Source: Alphaproteobacteria bacterium
GTDB lineage: Bacteria > Pseudomonadota > Alphaproteobacteria > Sphingomonadales > Sphingomonadaceae
Assembly (NCBI GenBank): GCA_018823325.1
Contig: JAHJIJ010000015.1
Location: forward strand, 496,001-560,000
Reading direction: 5' to 3'
Length of the DNA: 64,000 bases
Shown here: piece by piece, positions 7,567-14,107 of the stretch
Layout: the number at the start of each line of letters is the position of its first letter
Position numbering within the stretch: the first letter of the stretch is position 1
Program-made: the position numbers and the translations under genes
Notes under the pieces: model-generated
Database searches by the model: none
Seen by the model: only the letters and a program-made list of their open reading frames with translations
Told to the model about the DNA's origin: nothing

Positions 7567-8736
7567 ATGGTCTGGCCGCACAGCTTTTCGGATCTGCGTG
7601 ACGCCGCCCGTCGCCGGCTTCCGCGCTTCCTGTTCGACTATGTCGATGGCGGCAGCATCGATGAGTTGTCGCTCGCCCGCAACAGCGCCGCCGTGCGCGC
7701 CGTCACGCTGCGCCAGCGTGTGCTCAACGACGTTTCTGCATCGGACCTCTCGACCACGCTCTTCGGCCAGAAACTCGCCATGCCGCTGATGCTCGCGCCC
7801 ATCGGCATGGGCGGCCTGCTGGCGCGACGGGGCGAAGTGCAGGCCCTCCGCGCGGCCCATGCCAATGGCGTGCCGATGGTCGCCTCGACCGTCACGGTGT
7901 GCTCGGCACAGGAGATCGCCCGCACCGGCCTGCCTTTCTGGTTCCAGCTCTATATGGCGAAGGACCGCGGCTTCGTGATCGATCTGCTGGCGCAAGTGAA
8001 GGCGCTGGGCTGCGAGACGCTGTTCATGACCGTGGACTTGCCGCTGCCCGGTCCGCGCTGGCGCGACCAGCGGTCGGGCCTTTCCGGGCCGCCCGGTTTG
8101 CGCGGACAGGGGAGGCGCTGGCGGGAAATCCTCGCGCATCCCGGCTGGACCTGGGATGTCGGCCTGCATGGCCGCCCGCATACGCTCGGCAATCTGGTGC
8201 CGATCATGAATGGCAAAGTGCGCATGGGCGATTTCCTGCGCTGGAGCGGCCAGAATTTCGATCCGTCCGTTACGTGGAAGGATCTGGAGTTCATCCGCCA
8301 GCACTGGACCGGCACACTGGTCCTCAAGGGCATCATGGACGCCGACGACGCCCGCCGCGTGGCCGATTTGGGCGCGGACGGGCTGGTCGTCTCAAATCAT
8401 GGCGGGCGCCAGCTCGATGGCACGGTGGGGACGGCGCAGGCGCTGCCTTCCATCGTCGATGCCGTAGGAGAACGCCTGACCGTGCTGATCGACGGCGGCA
8501 TCCGCAACGGGCTCGACGTGCTGCGCATGCTGGCACTCGGCGCGAAAGGCGTGATGATCGGCCGGCCATGGGCCTTCGCACTCGCCGCCGGCGGCGAGGA
8601 GGCCGTCTCCCGCATGCTCGCGCAATATGCGCAGGAACTGCGCGTCGGCCTCGCTCTTACCGGCTGCGCCAGCGTCGCCAACGCGGGGCCGCATTTGCTC
8701 GATCATCGGGGTGGGGGAGGACTGTCATTCACATGA
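7567..8736 (+). CDS. lldD: FMN-dependent alpha-hydroxy-acid dehydrogenase (L-lactate dehydrogenase type)
   Basis: 389 residues matching LldD/glycolate-oxidase family enzymes over full length. The opening SFSDLRDAARRRLPRFLFDY is typical. LMLAPIGMGGLLARRGE holds the FMN-binding first strand, and LVVSNHGGRQLDG contains the catalytic base His278 with its following Arg. LIDGGIRNGLDVLRMLALGA and GVMIGRPWAFALA bind the FMN phosphate. The enzyme oxidises L-lactate (or a related 2-hydroxy acid) to the 2-oxo acid and passes electrons to quinone at the inner membrane. The exact substrate is not decided by sequence. It follows a 20-codon minicistron with no gap. It converges with ligB, with a long hairpin repeat between them. 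Confidence 0.88.
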   Translation: MVWPHSFSDLRDAARRRLPRFLFDYVDGGSIDELSLARNSAAVRAVTLRQRVLNDVSASDLSTTLFGQKLAMPLMLAPIGMGGLLARRGEVQALRAAHANGVPMVASTVTVCSAQEIARTGLPFWFQLYMAKDRGFVIDLLAQVKALGCETLFMTVDLPLPGPRWRDQRSGLSGPPGLRGQGRRWREILAHPGWTWDVGLHGRPHTLGNLVPIMNGKVRMGDFLRWSGQNFDPSVTWKDLEFIRQHWTGTLVLKGIMDADDARRVADLGADGLVVSNHGGRQLDGTVGTAQALPSIVDAVGERLTVLIDGGIRNGLDVLRMLALGAKGVMIGRPWAFALAAGGEEAVSRMLAQYAQELRVGLALTGCASVANAGPHLLDHRGGGGLSFT

Positions 8737-8786
8737 GTTCAGCGGGGACTGACGGCGTGGGGCGAAGTAATCGCTCACCCACATAC

Positions 8787-8878
8787 CCCGTTCGCCCTGA
8801 GCTTGTCGAAGGGCTGTACTTCTCTGACTAACGTTCAGAGAAGAAGGACAGGGCTTCGACAAGCTCAGCCCGAACGGG
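8787..8878. repeat. Long imperfect inverted repeat (GAGCTTGTCGAAG-type element)
   Basis: Left arm 8787-8827 and right arm 8835-8878 are about 41-44 bp each and pair almost throughout across a 7-base loop. Each arm contains the core GAGCTTGTCGAAG in opposite orientation, a palindromic intergenic repeat I recognise from many GC-rich proteobacterial genomes. It sits between the convergent lldD and ligB genes and could end transcription from both sides. Confidence 0.8.
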
Positions 8879-8909
8879 ATTATGGGACACCAGCGCTTTA
8901 GCGCCCCCT

Positions 8910-9773
8910 TCAGGCCGCCTTCTCAAGCGCAGTCGGCTCGCTCGCCAGCAGCATCGTTGCCGCCGCCGTGTTCGAGATCGGGATGTGGTAATTGCGGCTC
9001 AGCTCCGTCACATCCTCACCCAGCGCCCCGCGCGCCGCGATCCAGTTGACGATCTCGATGCCCTGGCTGCCGGCTTCCTCCACGATGTCGAGCGCGCTGA
9101 TCGTCGTCAGCGCATCCGGGGCCGGGCCGAGATTGTCCATGCAGAAGCGATCATAGCGCTGATTGATGAAGCCCGCCCGCGACCCATCCAGCTGGTGGGA
9201 AAGGCCGCCTGTGCCGAACACCACGATCCGTTCGTCGCCTTGCCAGCTGCGCAGCGCCTTGCCGACCGCGCGGCCGAGCGCGAGACAGCGCTTGGGACTG
9301 GGCAGCGGATGCTGCACCGTGTTGATCGCAATCGGCACAACCCGCACCGGCCATGCGCCGCCGCCCGGCCAGCAGAGCTGGAACGGCACGACCAGTGCAT
9401 GATCCACCAGCATGGACTGGCAGGTCGTGATGTCGAACTCGTCTTCCACCAGCCCCTCGATGATGTGCCAGGAAAGCGCCGCGTCACCCTTGAACGCCTT
9501 CTGCACCGGCAGGCCCCAGCCCTCGTCGGCATTGTGATAGCTCTCCGCCGCACCCACGGCGAAAGTCGGCATCTTGTCGAGGAAGAAGTTGAGGCCGTGG
9601 TCATTGTAGAAGACCACTGCGACATCGGGCTTCGCGGTCGCGAGCCAGCGATGGATCGGTTTGAACCCATCAAAGAATGGGCTCCAATAGGGGTCTTGCT
9701 CCTGCCCGCGCGCAATCGCGCCGCCAATAGCAGGGACATGGCTGGTGAAGACACCGCCGAGAATCTGGGCCAT
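8910..9773 (-). CDS. ligB: LigB-type extradiol ring-cleavage dioxygenase, catalytic (beta) subunit
   Basis: 287 residues homologous to LigB, the Fe(II)-binding subunit of protocatechuate 4,5-dioxygenase of Sphingobium SYK-6. Residues equivalent to the known active site are all present: iron ligands His12 (FTSHVPAIG), His59 (YNDHG) and Glu240 (SQGIEIVNW), plus the catalytic His193 (GTGGLSHQL) and His125 (VDHA). It therefore should cleave a catecholic ring next to, not between, the hydroxyls. The partner subunit gene ligA lies 3 bp upstream. No ligC, ligI, ligU, ligJ or ligK lies nearby, so protocatechuate as substrate is likely but unproven; gallate or another catechol is possible. Cytosolic. 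Confidence 0.88.
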   Translation of the reverse strand: MAQILGGVFTSHVPAIGGAIARGQEQDPYWSPFFDGFKPIHRWLATAKPDVAVVFYNDHGLNFFLDKMPTFAVGAAESYHNADEGWGLPVQKAFKGDAALSWHIIEGLVEDEFDITTCQSMLVDHALVVPFQLCWPGGGAWPVRVVPIAINTVQHPLPSPKRCLALGRAVGKALRSWQGDERIVVFGTGGLSHQLDGSRAGFINQRYDRFCMDNLGPAPDALTTISALDIVEEAGSQGIEIVNWIAARGALGEDVTELSRNYHIPISNTAAATMLLASEPTALEKAA

Positions 9774-9776
9774 GGT

Positions 9777-10169
9777 TCAGGCCTCCTCTTGCTGATGAGC
9801 TGCATCGAGCAGCATCTGACGGAAAGCCTCGACGCTCATGCCGGTCTGCTGGGCGCCAACGTCCTGCACGTTGAGCCCATAAATGCCCGCCAGCTTGGCG
9901 AGATAATAGATGTTGCCACCCGCCTCGATCATCTTGAGCACGTCGCGCGCGCGCACAGCTTCGCGCTGCTCCTGTGTGAGATTGAAGCGGTCGAAATAGG
10001 CTTCTTCGTCGGCCTGATAGGCCGCGCGATTCTCGGCGCTGTTGAAGGAATAGCACATGGCGTTGAGGGCATAGCCCCGCGCTGCCGCATCCCCATCAAA
10101 AACCGGCGTGCCGGGAATTGCTCGTCTGGCGGCCGGCCCCGCCTCGATCGATTCGATCGCACCCATCAT
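9777..10169 (-). CDS. ligA: LigA-type dioxygenase alpha subunit
   Basis: 130 residues related to LigA, the small helical subunit that caps the LigB active site. The conserved core runs through IPGTPVFDG, ARGYALNAMCYSF, ENRAAYQADEEAYFDRFNLT and MIEAGGNIYYLAKLAGIYG, ending with TGMSVEAFRQMLLD. The start at 10169 is chosen because AGGAG lies five bases upstream; an upstream GC-rich in-frame extension to 10226 has no family support. LigA and LigB are separate genes here, as in SYK-6, rather than the fused form seen in gallate dioxygenase DesB. They are evidently co-translated. Confidence 0.87.
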   Translation of the reverse strand: MMGAIESIEAGPAARRAIPGTPVFDGDAAARGYALNAMCYSFNSAENRAAYQADEEAYFDRFNLTQEQREAVRARDVLKMIEAGGNIYYLAKLAGIYGLNVQDVGAQQTGMSVEAFRQMLLDAAHQQEEA

Positions 10170-10275
10170 CCATGCTCCTGCTTCAGGACAGGAACCGTCC
10201 CTGCGCTTCTCGCGCCGGGTAGACATTGACTTTGATCAAGCAGGCAGGAGCGCGCCGTCGATGCCGGCGCCTAAA

Positions 10276-10665
10276 TCACATCACCAGAAGGCGCGGCGGT
10301 TGAGCTCGTGACCGAAGGCCAGCAGGGGCCACACCCAGCAACGTATAAGGCGTCTCGCCCTCCCAACCATGTGGCAGGCTCAGCGCGCCAGCCATGATGC
10401 CGAGGCCGAGCGCGCCAATCGCGACGGGCAGCGCCATGCCGTGCCGCCGCGCGCCCTGACCGAGCGCCAGCGCGCCCAGCACCATGGCAATGGCAAGGCC
10501 GCCCTCGTGGATGATGTGCGCCTCGAAAATACCGGCGAGCGAAGACAGCAGGCCAACGGCCACCGCCGTCGTCAGGCAATGCACCGCGCACAGGCCGGAC
10601 AAGCCGATCGCCAGCCGATCGAGCTGCGGCATTGTCCAAGTCCGGGGGGCGGCAAGCGTTCTCAT
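10276..10665 (-). CDS. MerC-like membrane protein with a probable frameshift at the 3' end
   Basis: About 129 residues as read. Residues 15-110 match MerC-domain proteins: LDRLAIGLSGLCAVHCLTTA carries the Cys-x3-Cys pair in the first of about four membrane spans, and HEGGLAIAMVLGALAL follows. After TLLGVA the reading frame gives an unusual tail. Removing one C from the CCCC run (minus strand, plus positions 10325-10328) gives GVALLAFGHELNRRAFW and a stop at 10281, which is the kind of GH-x-LNRR ending expected of this family. Either the gene carries a recent +1 change or the sequence has a homopolymer error. MerC proteins import Hg(II); chromosomal sphingomonad copies stand without merA, and their function is uncertain. 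Confidence 0.75.
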   Translation of the reverse strand: MRTLAAPRTWTMPQLDRLAIGLSGLCAVHCLTTAVAVGLLSSLAGIFEAHIIHEGGLAIAMVLGALALGQGARRHGMALPVAIGALGLGIMAGALSLPHGWEGETPYTLLGVAPAGLRSRAQPPRLLVM

Positions 10666-10815
10666 GTGAGCGCTCTACGCCTGAACGCGGAAAGATACAA
10701 CATATCATTTGCGCTGCGAACCCAAATTTTGCGCCATTCCCGGCGCGCGCCTCCAAGGCGATACGCCCCTATGGGGGGCTTGCGTCTGCGGGACCGGCGG
10801 CGCATGGGGAGCCGC

Positions 10816-11925
10816 ATGGCTGAACTTGCGCATTCGTCCTCGCCCGGTGCGCCCGCGGTCAGCGGGCGCCATGTTGGCCGCCCTGCCACCCTCGCACGCT
10901 GGCTGTTCATTGTTGCGGGCATGATCCTGTTCATGGTCGCCGTCGGTGGCGTGACCCGCCTGACCGAGTCGGGCCTCTCCATCACCGAATGGAAGCCGGT
11001 GACCGGCACTCTGCCGCCGATGAGCGAAGCGCAATGGCAGCAGGAGTTCGATCTCTATCGGGACAGCTCCCAATATGCGCTCATGAACAAGGGCATGACG
11101 CTTGAGGAATTCAAACGCATCTATTTCTGGGAATATTTCCACCGCCTGATCGGCCGCATCATCGGCCTCGCTTATGCGGTGCCGCTCGCCTGGTTCGCCA
11201 TGCGCCGCGCCATTCCCCGCAGCTATGGGCCGCGCCTGCTGATATTACTCGCACTTGGCGGCGCACAGGGCGCTGTCGGCTGGATGATGGTGAAGAGCGG
11301 GCTGGTCGACCGCGTGAATGTAGAGCCGGCGATGCTCGCCGCGCATCTCGGTATGGCGCTCATCCTGCTCGGCGCGGTGGTCTGGACCGCTTGCGATTTC
11401 GCGCGACTTGCGCGCCAGGGCGATGCTGGTGCGCCCAGAGGGGTGGGCGCGCGGCTGAGCTGGGCCGGCACGATTCCCGTCCTCATCCTCTTCCTGCAAC
11501 TGCTGCTCGGCGGCCTGACCGCCGGCTTGCGCGCCGGTTACGTCTCCAACACATGGCCGATGATGAACGACCGCTTCGTACCCGACGGGATCGCGTGGTG
11601 GGGCTCGCTGTGGATGACGATCACGAGCGATCCGTTCCTCGTCCACTTCCTTCACCGCTGGTGGGCGATCGTGGCAGCGGGCGCGATGCTCTGGATGGCC
11701 GGGCGGCTCCATGCGCGCGGCGCGGCAGGCCTCTCTTATGCGCTGACCGGCACGACGCTGGCGCAGATCATGCTGGGCATCGCCACGGTGCTGACCGGCG
11801 TTTCCATGCATGTCGCGGTGACGCATCAGGTCATCGGGGCACTGCTCCTCGCCATTGCTGTCGCAGGTGCCCATCGCCTCGGGCAGCGAGATGGCGTGCC
11901 GGGCACGGTGCCTGCGACCGCATGA
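10816..11925 (+). CDS. ctaA: Haem A synthase (CtaA/Cox15)
   Basis: 369 residues with the eight-span Cox15/CtaA type 2 architecture. The haem-ligand histidines are visible in EYFHRLIGR, LAAHLGMAL, HFLHRWWA and VTHQVIGAL. The first span ends in the family motif VGGVTRLTESGLSITEWKPV, and the periplasmic loop reads YVSNTWPMMNDRFVPDG. The enzyme hydroxylates the methyl group of haem O to give haem A for aa3-type cytochrome oxidase and sits in the inner membrane. The ATG at 10816 is preferred (GGGGAG just upstream), though 10804 and 10771 are open. Its stop overlaps the cutA start (ATGA). Confidence 0.93.
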   Translation: MAELAHSSSPGAPAVSGRHVGRPATLARWLFIVAGMILFMVAVGGVTRLTESGLSITEWKPVTGTLPPMSEAQWQQEFDLYRDSSQYALMNKGMTLEEFKRIYFWEYFHRLIGRIIGLAYAVPLAWFAMRRAIPRSYGPRLLILLALGGAQGAVGWMMVKSGLVDRVNVEPAMLAAHLGMALILLGAVVWTACDFARLARQGDAGAPRGVGARLSWAGTIPVLILFLQLLLGGLTAGLRAGYVSNTWPMMNDRFVPDGIAWWGSLWMTITSDPFLVHFLHRWWAIVAAGAMLWMAGRLHARGAAGLSYALTGTTLAQIMLGIATVLTGVSMHVAVTHQVIGALLLAIAVAGAHRLGQRDGVPGTVPATA

Positions 11926-12242
11926 GCGAGATCGCTCTGGTCTATGTGCCTTATGGCTCGCGCGAGGCCGCGGAGTCTGCCGGGCAGAAAATGGTCGCGC
12001 AACGCCTCGCCGCCTGCGCCAATGTTCTGGGCGAGGGCCGGTCGATCTATCCCTGGGAAGGCGCCATCGAAACCGCCGCCGAGACGGTGACGCTCTACAA
12101 GACCGCGCCCGACCGGCGCGAGGCCCTGATGGCCGCCATTGCGCAGGACCATGAATATGATCTTCCGGCCATCCTCTGCTGGCCGGCCGAAACAACGCAG
12201 GCCTATGCCGACTGGGTGCGGCAGGAGACACGCCCCGCGTGA
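11922..12242 (+). CDS. cutA: CutA1-type divalent cation tolerance protein
   Basis: 106 residues matching the small trimeric CutA1 family. LVYVPYGSREAAESAGQKMV and RLAACANVLGEGRSIYPWEG (the ACAN...YxWEG signature) are followed by TVTLYKTAPDRREALMAAI and YDLPAILCW. CutA1 was linked to copper tolerance in E. coli and is near-universal; its biochemical role is still unsettled. The start overlaps the ctaA stop by 4 bp, so the pair is co-translated, which suits a shared link to metal or haem-copper oxidase biogenesis. Confidence 0.92.
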   Translation: MSEIALVYVPYGSREAAESAGQKMVAQRLAACANVLGEGRSIYPWEGAIETAAETVTLYKTAPDRREALMAAIAQDHEYDLPAILCWPAETTQAYADWVRQETRPA

Positions 12243-12257
12243 GGCGTCCGAAACATA

Positions 12258-12273
12258 GGGTATCCTGATACCC
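12258..12273. promoter_or_regulatory. Perfect short inverted repeat after cutA
   Basis: GGGTATC-CT-GATACCC is a perfect 7-bp inverted repeat 15 bp after the cutA stop and 127 bp before rplM. With no T run it is a poor terminator. It could be an operator or a leader element of the ribosomal protein operon. A TTGAC box (12296-12300) follows, without a convincing -10 element. Confidence 0.35.
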
Positions 12274-12399
12274 GTCAGCAATGGCGCGCTTTTTCTTGAC
12301 TTCCCGGCGCCTCATCGCCATTGGAGCCGCGCGGGCGGTGCCTTTCCGGGTGCCGCCGTTGATATTTTTCTGGATACTCATTCCTGGAGGCAAGAGGCC

Positions 12400-12879
12400 A
12401 TGAAGGCGCTCATGAAGACCACCAAGCCGGCAACCCCGGCCACGGTCGAGAAGAAATGGTTGCTGATCGACGCCGAAGGCCTTGTGGTCGGTCGCGTTGC
12501 GAGCATCATCGCGAACATCCTGCGCGGCAAGCACAAGCCGAGCTTCACCCCGCATGTCGATTGCGGTGACAATGTCATCGTCATCAATGCCGACAAGGTG
12601 AAGTTCACCGGCAACAAGCTGACCGACAAGGTCTATTACAAGCACACCGGCTATGCCGGCGGCATCAAGGCGACCACGCCGCAGAAGGTTCTCGAGGGCC
12701 GTTTCCCCGAGCGCGTTCTCGAAAAGGCCGTGGAGCGCATGATCCCGCGCGGTCCGCTCGGTCGCCAGCAGATGCGCAACCTGCGCGTGTTCGCGGGCAG
12801 CGAACATCCGCATGAAGCCCAGAACCCCGAAGTGCTCGATGTTGCGGCGATGAACCGCAAGAACAAGGTTGGTGCCTGA
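12400..12879 (+). CDS. rplM: 50S ribosomal protein L13
   Basis: 159 residues, full length for alphaproteobacterial L13. Landmarks are [20 protein letters not shown], the [16 protein letters not shown] loop, [12 protein letters not shown], and the [19 protein letters not shown] segment with [10 protein letters not shown]13 binds 23S rRNA early in 50S assembly. The start at 12400 has a GGAGGCAAGAGG site; a second in-frame ATG at 12412 lacks one. The stop codon shares its last base with the rpsI start, the usual L13-S9 operon arrangement. Confidence 0.97.
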   Translation: MKALMKTTKPATPATVEKKWLLIDAEGLVVGRVASIIANILRGKHKPSFTPHVDCGDNVIVINADKVKFTGNKLTDKVYYKHTGYAGGIKATTPQKVLEGRFPERVLEKAVERMIPRGPLGRQQMRNLRVFAGSEHPHEAQNPEVLDVAAMNRKNKVGA

Positions 12880-13406
12880 TGTCCGATACCACCGTTAATT
12901 CGCTGTCCGATCTGCAGGACCTCACCCAGGGTAACGCCGATGCACCGGCTGCCGACGCTGCTGCACCGGTGGCGCCGAAGGTCTCGAACGCACCGCTGCG
13001 CCAGCAGGAGCTGGACAAGCAGGGCCGCGCTTATGCCACCGGCCGCCGCAAGGATGCCGTCGCCCGCGTGTGGGTGAAGCCCGGCACCGGCAAGATCACG
13101 GTCAATGGCCGCGATCAGGAAACCTATTTCGCACGTCCCACGCTGCGCCTCGTCATCAACCAGCCCTTCACGGTCACGGACCGCACGGGCCAGTATGACG
13201 TCGTCTGCACTGTGAAGGGTGGCGGGCTTTCGGGCCAGGCTGGCGCCGTCAAGCACGGCATCGCACAGGCGCTCAGCAAGTATGAGCCCACGCTGCGTGC
13301 CGCCGTGAAGGCAGAAGGCTTCCTGACGCGCGACCCGCGCGTCGTCGAGCGCAAGAAGTACGGCCGCGCCAAGGCTCGCCGCAGCTTCCAGTTCTCGAAG
13401 CGCTAA
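12879..13406 (+). CDS. rpsI: 30S ribosomal protein S9 with N-terminal extension
   Basis: The conserved S9 body begins at about residue 48 ([20 protein letters not shown]) and runs to the canonical basic end [13 protein letters not shown], whose terminal Arg contacts P-site tRNA. Before it lies an Ala/Pro-rich acidic extension of about 45 residues, absent from E. coli S9 (130 aa in total), giving 175 aa here. Such extensions are common in sphingomonad S9 proteins. Translation begins on the last base of the rplM stop. A strong intrinsic terminator follows at 13498. Confidence 0.97.
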   Translation: MSDTTVNSLSDLQDLTQGNADAPAADAAAPVAPKVSNAPLRQQELDKQGRAYATGRRKDAVARVWVKPGTGKITVNGRDQETYFARPTLRLVINQPFTVTDRTGQYDVVCTVKGGGLSGQAGAVKHGIAQALSKYEPTLRAAVKAEGFLTRDPRVVERKKYGRAKARRSFQFSKR

Positions 13407-13497
13407 GTTCCCCGGCGTCGCCCGGCGGCGTCGGATCATGTTCCGGCTCCACGGACGCGCAGAAAGGTTCAGTATATCCCGTCCGGGAACGGAACGA

Positions 13498-13528
13498 GGG
13501 CCGCTCTTCGGAGCGGCCCTTTTCTTTT
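13498..13528 (+). terminator. Intrinsic terminator of rplM-rpsI
   Basis: GGGCCGCTC, a TTCG tetraloop, and GAGCGGCCC form a perfect 9-bp stem followed by TTTTCTTTT. This is a textbook rho-independent terminator 92 bp after the rpsI stop. Confidence 0.93.
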
Positions 13529-13743
13529 GGGGCCGGGTTTCGCCGCGCGCCTGATGCTTTCAGTCCAGGGCGCCTTGACCTGCACAACCGCTCACCTACC
13601 TTGGCGGGGCGGGCCGGGCCCCTCTGGCGATCCTCTGATGGATCGTGATGTCGGACCGCATCGAGTGCGCTCGGTGCCGGTTCAGATGATTGAAAGCCCG
13701 CATCAGCCACCCGATTCGACAGTCGTTCCATCGGAGGTTTTTC
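13529..13743 (+). promoter_or_regulatory. Leader of the zinc-finger protein gene with a possible promoter
   Basis: Together with 13407-13497 this is a gene-free interval of 337 bp. A TTGACC box at 13575-13580 is followed 16 bases later by TACCTT (13597-13602), a plausible sigma-70-like pair. A GGAGG ribosome site at about 13733-13737 precedes the ATG at 13744. Nothing else recognisable was seen. Confidence 0.4.
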
Positions 13744-14082
13744 ATGACGTCAGCCCAATCCATGCCCTGCCCCGTCTGCAAGGTTCCGCTCATGATGAGC
13801 GAGCGCCAGGGCGTCGAGATCGATTATTGCCCGCAATGCCGGGGCGTGTGGCTGGACCGTGGTGAACTCGACAAGATTCTGGAGCGCAGCGCCGCCGAAC
13901 TGGCGCCCGCACCCCCACCCGTCAGCCGCGCCGCGCCCCATCAGCAGCCCACTTATGAGCAGCCCCGCGCGCAACAGCCCTTTGGGGACTATCGGGACGA
14001 GCGCTATCGCGATGATCGCTATCGCTCGTCCAAGGGCTATCCCAAGCGGAAGAAGTCGTTCCTCGAAGAACTGTTCGACTGA
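13744..14082 (+). CDS. TFIIB-type zinc-ribbon protein
   Basis: 112 residues. The N-terminal 45 residues form a zf-TFIIB ribbon with CPVC and CPQC knuckles (MPCPVCKVPLM and IDYCPQCRGVWLDRGELDK). The GVWLDxGEL ending is the family hallmark. The rest is a Pro/Gln-rich linker, an Arg/Asp/Tyr-rich low-complexity segment (YRDERYRDDRYRSS) and a basic-acidic C-terminus KRKKSFLEELFD. The start at 13744 has a clean GGAGG site. The protein is soluble, binds one Zn2+ and has no known activity. The RDRY-type tail and terminal SFLEELFD are common in alphaproteobacterial members. It faces the ABC-F gene. Confidence 0.88.
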   Translation: MTSAQSMPCPVCKVPLMMSERQGVEIDYCPQCRGVWLDRGELDKILERSAAELAPAPPPVSRAAPHQQPTYEQPRAQQPFGDYRDERYRDDRYRSSKGYPKRKKSFLEELFD

Positions 14083-14107
14083 TCGGCCATCGACCCGGCA
14101 ACGCGCT

